From: Lachnospiraceae bacterium
Lineage (GTDB): Bacteria; Bacillota; Clostridia; Lachnospirales; Lachnospiraceae
Length of the DNA: 5,385 bases
Direction: 5' to 3'
Assembly: GCA_017391545.1 (NCBI GenBank)
Contig: JAFOYD010000090.1
Location: forward strand, 1-5,385
The notes beneath the pieces were generated by a model, which saw only the letters and a program-made list of their open reading frames with translations, did no database searches and had not been told where the DNA came from. A program made the position numbers and the translations under genes. Shown piece by piece: positions 1 to 5,385 of the stretch (positions within the stretch are counted from its first letter, which is position 1; each line of letters begins with the position of its first letter).

Positions 1-1871
1 ATCTGTGCCAATGCTGAAGAACCTGCTTCCTTCACTGCGATAATTGTATTTGCAAGCTCACCTGTGTAAGAAGCAACTGCAGGAATGATATCTTTACCTG
101 CCATATCAATCATGGTAAGAGCCTCGATATTGATGGTCTTTGCGTATGTCTCATAGATGATCTCCTCACGGGATTCAAGCTCATCCTTTGTGAAGATACC
201 AAATTTCTCAAATAACTTAACTGCCTTGTCTGTTGTAAGTGTAGAAGCAGCCTCGATCATGGACTTGATGTTTGGAAGTCCTCTGCGCTCAGCCTCTGCT
301 ACCCACTCGTCAGAATATCCGTTTCCGTTGAATACGATTCTCTGATGCTTTGTCATGTACTCCTTGATCAGATCATGCACTGCCATATCAAAGTCGTCAG
401 CCTTCTCAAGAATGTCAGCAGCCTCGCAGAATGCCTCTGCAACGATTGCGTTCAAAGTTGTGTTAGGACTTGCGATGGAGTCAGCAGAACCAACCATACG
501 GAACTCGAACTTATTTCCTGTAAATGCAAACGGTGATGTTCTGTTTCTGTCTGAAGCATCCTTCTCGAAATCAGGAAGTGTTGATACACCTGTCTGTAAT
601 TTGCCACCTTCAAGGACTCTTGCAGCATCACCTGTCTCTACAAGCTGCTTTACAACGTCCTCAAGCTGGTCGCCTAAGAAGATGGAAATAATTGCTGGTG
701 GTGCCTCGTTTGCTCCAAGTCTGTGATCGTTTCCTACGTCTGATGCAGACTGACGGAGTAAATCAGCGTGTGTATCAACTGCCTTCATGATGCAGGCAAG
801 TACCAGAAGGAACTGAATATTCTTGTTTGGTGTGTCACCTGGCTCCAGAAGGTTGACACCATTATCGGTCGTGATCGACCAGTTATCATGCTTACCGGAA
901 CCATTGACACCTGCATATGGTTTCTCATGAAGCAGACATCTCAAGTCATGCTTGTAAGCAACGCGCTTCATAGCCTCCATAACAAGCTGATTGTGATCTA
1001 CCGCAATATTTGCTGTCTCGTAAACAGGTGCAAGCTCATGCTGTGCAGGGGCAACCTCGTTATGCTGTGTCTTTGCTGTAACGCCTAATTTCCAAAGCTC
1101 TTCGTTTAAGTCCTTCATGTAAGCACCGACACGCTCTTTGATGACACCGAAGTAATGATCTTCCATTTCCTGACCCTTTGGAGCCGGAGCACCAAACAGT
1201 GTACGTCCTGCAAACATCAAGTCTTTTCTCTGTAAGTATAAATCCTTGTCAACAAGGAAGTATTCCTGTTCTGCACCTACAGATGCAGTAATCTTGGTAG
1301 CCTCAGTATTTCCAAAAAGTCTGACAATACGAAGTGCCTGCTCGCTAAGTGCCTCCATGGAACGAAGTAACGGAGTCTTCTTGTCAAGTGCCTCACCTGT
1401 GTAAGAGCAGAACGCTGTCGGGATGCAAAGAATCACACCGCAGCCTGATTCCTTTAAGAACGCAGGAGAAGTAATATCCCATGCTGTATATCCTCTTGCC
1501 TCGAAAGTAGCACGAAGTCCGCCTGAAGGGAATGAGGAAGCATCCGGCTCACCCTTGATCAGCTCCTTGCCTGAGAATTCCATCAGCATTCTTCCTTCTG
1601 AATCAGGATGTGTGACAAAGGAATCATGCTTTTCAGCAGTGATGCCTGTCAGTGGCTGAAACCAATGTGTATAATGTGTAGCGCCATTCTCTACAGCCCA
1701 GTCCTTCATAGCCTTTGCCACTACATCAGCAGTTGCCATTGAAAGCTCGCCGCCCTGGTCCATTACTCGCTTTACTTCCTGAAATACCTTCTTGGGAAGT
1801 CTTTCTTTCATTTTGGCAACGGTAAATACCTTTTCGCCAAAGATTTTTTCCACGTTTAATGCTTCGCTCAT
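1..1871 (-). CDS. glnN: Glutamine synthetase type III, 3' end cut by window edge
   Basis: Cytosolic ATP-dependent ligation of ammonium to glutamate, giving glutamine; the type III enzyme is a large dodecameric form common in Clostridia and Bacteroides. The frame is open from an ATG at 1871 to the left edge with no stop, 623 residues; the family usually runs about 700, so roughly the last 70-100 are missing. Seen directly: GAEQEY at residues 199-204 (metal-binding glutamates), HNEVAPAQHE at 270-279, NGSGKHDNW at 323-331 (equivalent to the glutamate/ammonium-binding NGSG-H block of GSI), RNRTSPF from 442, and FEFR at 455-458. The order and spacing of these blocks, and the length, separate it from the ~440-residue GSI. 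The start is backed by GAGAGGA at 1878-1884, six bases from the ATG. Transcribed in the same direction as the trhP operon but separated from it by a strong terminator, so it probably has separate or conditional expression. No frameshift or missing catalytic block seen. Confidence 0.95.
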   Translation of the reverse strand, partial: MSEALNVEKIFGEKVFTVAKMKERLPKKVFQEVKRVMDQGGELSMATADVVAKAMKDWAVENGATHYTHWFQPLTGITAEKHDSFVTHPDSEGRMLMEFSGKELIKGEPDASSFPSGGLRATFEARGYTAWDITSPAFLKESGCGVILCIPTAFCSYTGEALDKKTPLLRSMEALSEQALRIVRLFGNTEATKITASVGAEQEYFLVDKDLYLQRKDLMFAGRTLFGAPAPKGQEMEDHYFGVIKERVGAYMKDLNEELWKLGVTAKTQHNEVAPAQHELAPVYETANIAVDHNQLVMEAMKRVAYKHDLRCLLHEKPYAGVNGSGKHDNWSITTDNGVNLLEPGDTPNKNIQFLLVLACIMKAVDTHADLLRQSASDVGNDHRLGANEAPPAIISIFLGDQLEDVVKQLVETGDAARVLEGGKLQTGVSTLPDFEKDASDRNRTSPFAFTGNKFEFRMVGSADSIASPNTTLNAIVAEAFCEAADILEKADDFDMAVHDLIKEYMTKHQRIVFNGNGYSDEWVAEAERRGLPNIKSMIEAASTLTTDKAVKLFEKFGIFTKDELESREEIIYETYAKTINIEALTMIDMAGKDIIPAVASYTGELANTIIAVKEAGSSALAQ

Positions 1872-1891
1872 TTTTGATCCTCTCTTTCTAT

Positions 1892-1924
1892 TGTATCATA
1901 ACGCATTTTCCGTGCATTATAACG
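1892..1924 (-). promoter_or_regulatory. 12-bp direct repeat with two -10-like hexamers ahead of glnN
   Basis: On the minus strand, CGTTATAATGCA (1913-1924) recurs as CGTTATGATACA (1892-1903): 10 of 12 identical and exactly 21 bp apart. Each copy contains a -10-like hexamer: TATAAT (1916-1921), a perfect consensus, and TATGAT (1895-1900). Neither has a recognisable -35 at 16-18 bp; at 17 bp upstream of the first there is only a run of T. If the first is used, the glnN leader would be about 38 nt. The pair could also be a regulator operator, because the copies lie on the same DNA face, two helical turns apart. Presence of the repeat is certain; its role is inference. Confidence 0.4.
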
Positions 1925-1936
1925 ATTTGCACTTAT

Positions 1937-1978
1937 AAAAAAAATGTTCCAAAAAAAGATATTATTCTTTTTGGAACA
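1937..1978 (-). terminator. Intrinsic terminator (or attenuator) upstream of glnN
   Basis: On the minus strand TGTTCCAAAAAGA (1978-1966) pairs with TCTTTTTTTGGAACA (1959-1945), leaving a short AT loop and two unpaired bases, followed at once by eight T (1944-1937). This is a textbook Rho-independent terminator for minus-strand transcripts. It lies 239 bp past the trhP stop and 65 bp before the glnN ATG, far from the first and close to the second. It may therefore end trhP operon read-through, or act as a conditional attenuator of glnN if a promoter lies upstream. Confidence 0.85.
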
Positions 1979-1992
1979 CCTTCGTTCACGAT

Positions 1993-2020
1993 ACATATTT
2001 ACTATTTTCAAAGAATATGT
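1993..2020 (-). other. Small hairpin upstream of the glnN terminator
   Basis: Minus-strand ACATATT (2020-2014) can pair with AATATGT (1999-1993) around a 14-nt loop. It is AT-rich and weak alone. Bases 2014-2016 also belong to a possible alternative pairing with the 5' arm of the terminator, so the two structures would exclude each other. Role unproven. Confidence 0.3.
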
Positions 2021-2022
2021 TC

Positions 2023-2038
2023 ATTCGGCTGACCGAAT
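2023..2038 (-). other. Small GC-containing hairpin in the putative glnN leader
   Basis: Minus-strand ATTCGG (2038-2033) pairs perfectly with CCGAAT (2028-2023) across a TCAG tetraloop; without the closing G-C pair it is a six-base loop GTCAGC. It is among the few GC-rich spots in an otherwise AT-rich stretch. There is no T tract, so it is not a terminator. It might be a leader RNA element or a dyad operator. Confidence 0.35.
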
Positions 2039-2054
2039 TATCTTTGTTTTCTAT

Positions 2055-2083
2055 AACATAATATATCTCCGAGAAAAAATCAA
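2055..2083 (-). promoter_or_regulatory. Possible sigma-70-type promoter for a glnN leader
   Basis: Minus strand: TTGATT (2083-2078) and TATGTT (2060-2055) are separated by exactly 17 bp. Each hexamer matches consensus at four of six positions and there is no TG extension. A start near 2048 would give a leader of about 177 nt carrying both hairpins and the terminator before glnN. In such AT-rich DNA a match of this quality can arise by chance. Confidence 0.35.
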
Positions 2084-2163
2084 GGCTTTCTCAAAAATTT
2101 TCTGTATTTTGGACTGTTTTCTGCATTTTGCATAGATAGAAACTTTGAAAAAGCTTGATTTTT
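2075..2163 (-). repeat. Long imperfect inverted repeat just after trhP
   Basis: The arms are 2144-2163 and 2075-2095. In minus-strand RNA, AAAAAUCAAG-CUUUUUCAAA pairs with UUUGAGAAAGCCUUGAUUUUU with one bulged base and one G-U pair, about 20 bp, around a 48-nt loop. The 3' arm ends in a U-rich run, so it could serve as a first, weak terminator 54 bp after the trhP stop. The large loop is unusual for that. The loop contains a small TGCA-AAA-TGCA hairpin. Confidence 0.5.
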
Positions 2164-2216
2164 GTCATTATTAACTACTATGATGTATTACTTTGTGCGT
2201 TTGAACCTTTTACTTT

Positions 2217-3476
2217 CTATTTTGACAATGATGTCTTTTTTGCTTCAACGCGCATCAGATCATACGCCTGCGTTTTTTCAGAAAGTTCCACATAAAGTGT
2301 CTGTTTGGAATGCGGACAGCTATCCACCTGCTCCCCTTCATCATTATACATCGAAAGCACTTTTGCACTCACGTTTCTACCATCCGGCTTCATAATTTCG
2401 ATGGTGTCTCCCACACAGAATTTGTTGCGCTGCTCAAATTTCGCAAAACCACGCTCATCAATCTCCTCAACGATTCCCAGATAGACATATTCATTCACAT
2501 AGGTATTGCTGTCATAGATCTGGGTATTTTCATCCGGCTTTCCAAAATAAAATCCTGTCGTGAACTGTCTGTAGGTGCACTTGGCAATTTCCGCACGATA
2601 CCAGTCCATATTTTCACGATACTTTTGTTCTGACTCAAAGTAGTCGTCAATCGCTTTTCTGTAGGTGCGTGCCACACATGCCACATAGAGTGCCGTCTTC
2701 ATGCGCCCCTCGATTTTGAGGCTGTCGATTCCTGCTGCCACAATCTCCGGAATATACTCAATCATGCATAAATCCTTTGAATTAAAAATGTAAGTACCTC
2801 TTTCATTTTCATAGACTGGCAGGTATTCGCCCGGACGCTTCTCCTCAACGACCGCATACTTCCAGCGGCAGGGATGGGTACATGCTCCCTGATTTGCATC
2901 CCTTCCGGTAAAATAATTCGACAGCAGACAACGTCCCGAATACGAAATGCACATCGCTCCATGGATAAAGCTCTCGATCTCCATATCCTCCGGAATGTTA
3001 TCGCGAATCTCACGAATTTCAGCAAGCGACAGTTCTCTTGCAGAGACAACGCGCTTTGCGCCCTGCTGCCACCAAAATCGGTAGGTCTGATAGTTTGTGT
3101 TGTTTGCCTGTGTCGAAATGTGAATTTCGATCTCCGGACAGACCTCCTTTGCAATCATGAACATTCCGGGATCAGAGATGATCAGCGCATCCGGCTTGAT
3201 TTCCTTCAGCTCTTTAAAATATTCGCGTGCCCCCGCCAGGTCATCATTGTGTGCCAGAATATTGGCAGTCACATATACTTTTACATCATGCTCATGCGCA
3301 AAGCGGATTCCCGCCTTCATCTCTTCCTGCGAAAAATTCTTTGCTTTCGCGCGCAGGCCAAATGCCTCGCCGCCAATATATACTGCATCTGCTCCAAATA
3401 TGACAGCAGTCTTTAAAACCTCCAGACTGCTTGCCGGTACCAGAAGCTCCGGCTTTCCTGCTCTTTTATTGTTCAT
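2217..3476 (-). CDS. trhP: tRNA U34 hydroxylation protein TrhP (peptidase U32 family)
   Basis: Predicted to make 5-hydroxyuridine at wobble position 34 of tRNA using prephenate, the oxygen-independent route. Despite the family name, these proteins are RNA-modification factors rather than proven proteases. 419 residues, close to B. subtilis YrrO (TrhP2). Opens with the U32 start ELLVPASSLEVLKTAV (10-25). Residues 168-186 fit the U32 signature E-x-F-x2-G-A-M-C-x4-G-x-C-x-L-S exactly. Cys176, Cys183, Cys199 and Cys203 are the likely Fe-S ligands. SLKIEGRMK lies at 252-260, and a C-terminal beta domain spans about 325-410. The start is the ATG at 3476, preceded by AAGGTGG (3483-3489) at six bases; the 22-codon upstream extension lies in trmR and is rejected. 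Overlaps trmR by 11 nt, suggesting translational coupling. Only one U32 gene is seen where B. subtilis has two (yrrN, yrrO). Family call firm; TrhP role from similarity and context. Confidence 0.88.
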   Translation of the reverse strand: MNNKRAGKPELLVPASSLEVLKTAVIFGADAVYIGGEAFGLRAKAKNFSQEEMKAGIRFAHEHDVKVYVTANILAHNDDLAGAREYFKELKEIKPDALIISDPGMFMIAKEVCPEIEIHISTQANNTNYQTYRFWWQQGAKRVVSARELSLAEIREIRDNIPEDMEIESFIHGAMCISYSGRCLLSNYFTGRDANQGACTHPCRWKYAVVEEKRPGEYLPVYENERGTYIFNSKDLCMIEYIPEIVAAGIDSLKIEGRMKTALYVACVARTYRKAIDDYFESEQKYRENMDWYRAEIAKCTYRQFTTGFYFGKPDENTQIYDSNTYVNEYVYLGIVEEIDERGFAKFEQRNKFCVGDTIEIMKPDGRNVSAKVLSMYNDEGEQVDSCPHSKQTLYVELSEKTQAYDLMRVEAKKTSLSK

Positions 3477-4140
3477 GTGTATCCACCTTACCTTTCGCTT
3501 CCTTTTTTGCAGATAATGTGATTCCATCTGCGATGGGCACAATCATCGTCTCAAGTTCATCACAGTGCGTCAGTGCATACAGATACTCCCGCATTCTGTT
3601 ATGGATCGTGCGGTTTCTGCGCGTCACTGCATACTTTGACTCGATCAGATCGCCCTCCTGCAGAATATTGTCTGACACAAGCAGTCCTGTCGGTGACAAA
3701 AGTCGCAGGATATCGGGCAGGAAGTTGATATACTGTCCCTTTGCCGCATCCATAAAAATAAGGTCGTAAGCGCCCTCCTCCTTCATCGACGCCAGAATCT
3801 CTGTCGCATCTCCCTCCAGAAGTGTGATGCAGTCTGACTTTCCTGCTTTTTCAAAGTTCTCCTTTGCAAGCGGTATGCGCTTCTCATACTTTTCAATCGT
3901 CGTGATATGGCACCCTTCGGGTGCATATTCACTCATCAACAGCGCAGAAAAACCAATGGCCGTTCCAACCTCAAGGATCTGCATGGGTCTTCCCCATGTG
4001 ATCAGCAGCCTTAACAGGCTCTGCATCTGTGGTCTGATAATCGGTACATTGGTTTCCTTGGAATATTGCTCCAGCTGTGTTAAATACGCCGGCTTATCGC
4101 TGTCAAAGGAATGTATAAAGGTCAACATTCTCTCATCCAT
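3466..4140 (-). CDS. trmR: tRNA 5-hydroxyuridine methyltransferase TrmR (class I O-methyltransferase)
   Basis: SAM-dependent O-methyltransferase of the small metal-dependent COMT-like family, 224 residues (B. subtilis YrrM is about 217). Predicted to methylate ho5U34 in tRNA to 5-methoxyuridine, the step after TrhP. Seen: motif I ILEVGTAIGFSALLMS at 55-70, acidic ribose-binding TIEKYEKR at 81-88, EGDA at 109-112, DLIFMDAAKGQY at 126-137 with metal-ligand candidate Asp131, and SDN at 156-158 with Asp157 and Asn158, followed by basic RRNRTIHNRMREY (174-186). The ATG at 4140 is two bases past the stop of the membrane-protein gene. AGGAGG lies within that gene's 3' end (4154-4159), a rather long 13 bases away, so translation is probably coupled. 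The tail overlaps the trhP start. Without trhP alongside, only 'O-methyltransferase' could be claimed. Confidence 0.88.
   Translation of the reverse strand: MDERMLTFIHSFDSDKPAYLTQLEQYSKETNVPIIRPQMQSLLRLLITWGRPMQILEVGTAIGFSALLMSEYAPEGCHITTIEKYEKRIPLAKENFEKAGKSDCITLLEGDATEILASMKEEGAYDLIFMDAAKGQYINFLPDILRLLSPTGLLVSDNILQEGDLIESKYAVTRRNRTIHNRMREYLYALTHCDELETMIVPIADGITLSAKKEAKGKVDTHEQ
3483..3489 (-). promoter_or_regulatory. Ribosome binding site that sets the trhP start
   Basis: AAGGTGG on the minus strand, six bases before ATG 3476 and inside the last codons of trmR. It selects the MNNKRAGKPE start over the ATG at 3542, which would add 22 residues (MCPSQMES...) that are only trmR read in another frame. 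Confidence 0.75.
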
Positions 4141-4142
4141 CG

Positions 4143-4529
4143 TTATTGTACTTCCTCCTGCTCTGCCTGAACATCACACAATATTGCAAGCATCTGCTCC
4201 GAGTTCATGGCTGTGCTAAGCTCATAGGTGCCTGGCTTAATCATATCTTTGTAATCAGAAAGCTGCTCCTGAATATAAAACACGTTCGCATCTTTGATCA
4301 GACCTTTCTGTTCCAGCATCTTTGCAAGCTCCTTGCTGCTTTGTCCCTCGGACACCACCACACTTACTGTCCTGCCACTGCCTTCGCTCATCGGCACATC
4401 AGCAAAAATCTGATATCCAAAATCATATGCACTGATTGCGAGCTTAAAAACCACTGCAATAATTGCCGCTGCCACTACAATCCTTACGATCATCGCGGAA
4501 ATCGCTCCCAATAGCTGTTTTGCATTCAT
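4143..4529 (-). CDS. Short MltG/YceG-like membrane protein lacking the lytic domain
   Basis: A 128-residue predicted single-pass membrane protein. A hydrophobic helix at about 9-35 follows a short Lys-containing N-terminus, so the rest probably lies outside the membrane. Residues about 54-117 (VSVVVSEGQSSKELAKML, GLIKDANVFY, IKPGTYEL, MNSEQMLAIL) follow the LysM-like N-terminal module of YceG/MltG: 'SEGxSSxELAxxL', 'GLI', 'PGTYxL', 'MxxEQxLxxL'. MltG is an endolytic transglycosylase that cuts nascent glycan strands and is usually over 300 residues. The whole catalytic part, including the conserved glutamate, is absent, and the gene ends cleanly in EQEEVQ and TAA. Start at ATG 4529 is set by GGGAGGA at six bases; a GTG at 4544 overlaps that site. 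It sits where B. subtilis has yrrL (mltG). Probably a peptidoglycan-binding or regulatory relic rather than an enzyme; function not established. Confidence 0.75.
   Translation of the reverse strand: MNAKQLLGAISAMIVRIVVAAAIIAVVFKLAISAYDFGYQIFADVPMSEGSGRTVSVVVSEGQSSKELAKMLEQKGLIKDANVFYIQEQLSDYKDMIKPGTYELSTAMNSEQMLAILCDVQAEQEEVQ
4154..4159 (-). promoter_or_regulatory. Ribosome binding site for trmR inside the upstream gene
   Basis: Perfect AGGAGG on the minus strand within the Gln-Glu-Glu codons of the membrane-protein gene, 13 bases before ATG 4140. The spacing is long; no nearer in-frame ATG, GTG or TTG exists between the two, so ribosomes finishing the upstream gene may reinitiate here. Confidence 0.6.
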
Positions 4530-4535
4530 AGCTAT

Positions 4536-4542
4536 TCCTCCC
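4536..4542 (-). promoter_or_regulatory. Ribosome binding site that sets the MltG-like start
   Basis: GGGAGGA on the minus strand, six bases before ATG 4529. It overlaps the GTG at 4544, so the longer reading (MGGIA plus MNAKQ) would place the start codon within the Shine-Dalgarno and is unlikely. Confidence 0.75.
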
Positions 4543-4561
4543 ACAAGCCTTTACTTCAAGT

Positions 4562-5385
4562 CTATATCTCCATAATAATTGGCAATATCATAGGACGTCT
4601 CTTTGTCTTTTTCCATACAAAGTCACTTAGTGTGTCCTTGATCGTTCCCTTAATCTTGCCCCAATCCGTGATGTTCTTTCTAAGACATCCAAGAACTGCC
4701 TTCTCGATGACCTTTCTGGCCTCTTCCAGAAGCTCATCAGACTCCTTTACATACACGAATCCTCTTGATACGATATCCGGTCCTGCAAGCAGTTCTCCCG
4801 ATGCACCATCAAGGGACATTACCACGATCAGGATACCATCCTCCGCCAAATGCTGTCTGTCTCTGAGCACAACATTTCCTACATCCCCGACGCCAAGTCC
4901 ATCTACGAGTACCGCGCCGACAGGCACTTTTCCGGTAACACTCGCACTGTTCACATCAAGCGAAAGTACCTCACCTGACTGTAAGATAAACACATCCTCC
5001 TTATCAATGCCCAGATCCATGGCAATCTTTGCCTGTGCCTTTAAGTGTTTGTATTCACCATGCACCGGTATGGCATACTTCGGCTTTGTGAGTGTATAGA
5101 TCAGCTTGATCTCTTCCTGACACGCATGACCTGATACATGGGTATCCTGGAAAATAACATCTGCGCCCTTCTTGAAAAGCTCGTTAATGACCTTTGTCAC
5201 CGCCTTTTCATTTCCGGGAATCGGGCTTGATGAGAAGATGACCGTATCACCTTTTCCAATCGAAATCTTCTTGTGCATGCCATTTGCCATACGACTGAGT
5301 GCCGCCATACTCTCACCCTGGCTTCCGGTCGTAATAATGACCGTCTTGTCCTTCGGATAATTTTTCAGCCGCTCAATATCGATCA
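4562..5385 (-). CDS. rnj: Ribonuclease J, C-terminal half (5' end beyond the window)
   Basis: RNase J is a metallo-beta-lactamase/beta-CASP ribonuclease with endo- and 5'-to-3' exonuclease activity, central to mRNA turnover and rRNA maturation in Firmicutes. The frame is open through the right edge; 273 residues are visible of a usual ~555. The ATG at 5308 is internal: upstream codons continue the conserved block, reading IITTGSQGES into MAALSRMANG. Seen: DTHVSGHA (5146-5123) and PVHGEYKHL (5068-5042), carrying the beta-CASP histidines; DGLGVGDVGNVVLRDRQHL; and DGILIVV. The C-terminal domain ends in the family hallmark KRRPMILPIIMEI with stop TAG. The metallo-beta-lactamase HxHxDH motif is outside the window. 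The 32-nt gap to the membrane-protein gene and shared direction suggest co-transcription. J1 and J2 paralogues cannot be told apart here. Confidence 0.95.
   Translation of the reverse strand, partial: IDIERLKNYPKDKTVIITTGSQGESMAALSRMANGMHKKISIGKGDTVIFSSSPIPGNEKAVTKVINELFKKGADVIFQDTHVSGHACQEEIKLIYTLTKPKYAIPVHGEYKHLKAQAKIAMDLGIDKEDVFILQSGEVLSLDVNSASVTGKVPVGAVLVDGLGVGDVGNVVLRDRQHLAEDGILIVVMSLDGASGELLAGPDIVSRGFVYVKESDELLEEARKVIEKAVLGCLRKNITDWGKIKGTIKDTLSDFVWKKTKRRPMILPIIMEI

Larger units (their letters stand above)
1872..2216. other. 345-bp AT-rich intergenic region between trhP and glnN
   Basis: No credible gene is seen here on either strand. The short plus-strand frame at 1944-2135 runs through the terminator stem and is low complexity (F/I/K-rich). 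The region carries, in minus-strand order, an inverted repeat (2075-2163), a possible promoter (2055-2083), two small hairpins (2023-2038, 1993-2020), an intrinsic terminator (1937-1978), a 12-bp direct repeat (1892-1924) and the glnN ribosome binding site (1878-1884). It is much more AT-rich than the genes on either side. Confidence 0.85.

Noticed and set aside
1872..2048. Known glutamine riboswitch or T-box ahead of glnN
   Set aside because: I see no T-box sequence (TGGNACCGCG-like) and nothing resembling the cyanobacterial glutamine aptamers in this AT-rich leader.
1937..2050. ANTAR-type two-hairpin antitermination motif upstream of glnN
   Set aside because: The layout is suggestive: a small hairpin at 2023-2038 and a four-pair GAAC/GTTC hairpin with a six-base loop overlapping the terminator. 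The loops read GTCAGC and GAAGGT, lacking the A1 and G4 pair expected of ANTAR targets, and the second stem is very short.
1944..2135. Plus-strand frame of 63 codons in the intergenic region
   Set aside because: It begins inside the terminator stem, has no ribosome binding site and a low-complexity F/I/K-rich product.
2874..3416. Plus-strand frame of 180 codons opposite trhP
   Set aside because: It lies wholly antisense to the conserved U32 gene; its composition is that of a shadow and it resembles no family I know.
3477..3542. Upstream extension of trhP to the ATG at 3542
   Set aside because: No ribosome binding site at that position; the added residues are trmR read out of frame, and the family N-terminus begins just before ELLVPA.
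4632..5099. Plus-strand frame of 155 codons opposite RNase J
   Set aside because: Ser/Thr/Pro-rich antisense shadow of the highly conserved RNase J C-terminal region.
5308..5308. ATG at 5308 as the start of a short RNase J-like protein
   Set aside because: The same frame continues upstream to the window edge with the conserved TTGSQGE block, so this methionine is internal.

Overview
The window reads almost entirely on the minus strand. It looks like chromosomal core sequence of an anaerobic low-to-mid-GC Firmicute, most likely Clostridia of the Lachnospiraceae type. This rests on the protein flavour (RNase J, type III glutamine synthetase, the TrmR/TrhP pair), AGGAGG-type ribosome binding sites, uninterrupted co-directional genes and an AT-rich intergenic region. 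No mobile element, CRISPR array, rRNA or tRNA is visible, and no convincing gene lies on the plus strand.

In transcription order (high to low coordinates), the window opens inside an RNase J gene whose N-terminal half lies beyond base 5385 (4562-5385). Next come a 128-residue single-pass membrane protein resembling only the N-terminal part of MltG/YceG (4143-4529), a TrmR-type O-methyltransferase (3466-4140) and a TrhP-type U32-family protein (2217-3476). The gaps are 32 nt, 2 nt and an 11-nt overlap, so these four genes are probably one operon. The last three match the Bacillus subtilis order yrrL(mltG)-yrrM(trmR)-yrrN/O(trhP). That supports reading the last two as a tRNA wobble-uridine pathway: TrhP hydroxylates U34 to ho5U using prephenate, and TrmR methylates it to mo5U.

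A 345-bp AT-rich intergenic region (1872-2216) follows. It holds a long inverted repeat just after trhP, a possible sigma-70-type promoter, two small hairpins, a very clear intrinsic terminator with a T8 tract (1937-1978), and a 12-bp direct repeat with a 21-bp period containing two -10-like hexamers. The terminator either ends the trhP operon or acts as an attenuator in a glnN leader; sequence alone cannot decide.

The last gene (1-1871) is a type III glutamine synthetase, glnN. It begins at base 1871 and runs off the left edge, with 623 residues visible. Two gene starts were moved downstream of the longest reading frame because the Shine-Dalgarno sequences require it (mltG-like at 4529, trhP at 3476). 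I found no clearly new biological system. The items most worth a second look are the catalytic-domain-less MltG-like protein at the mltG position and the structured glnN upstream region.
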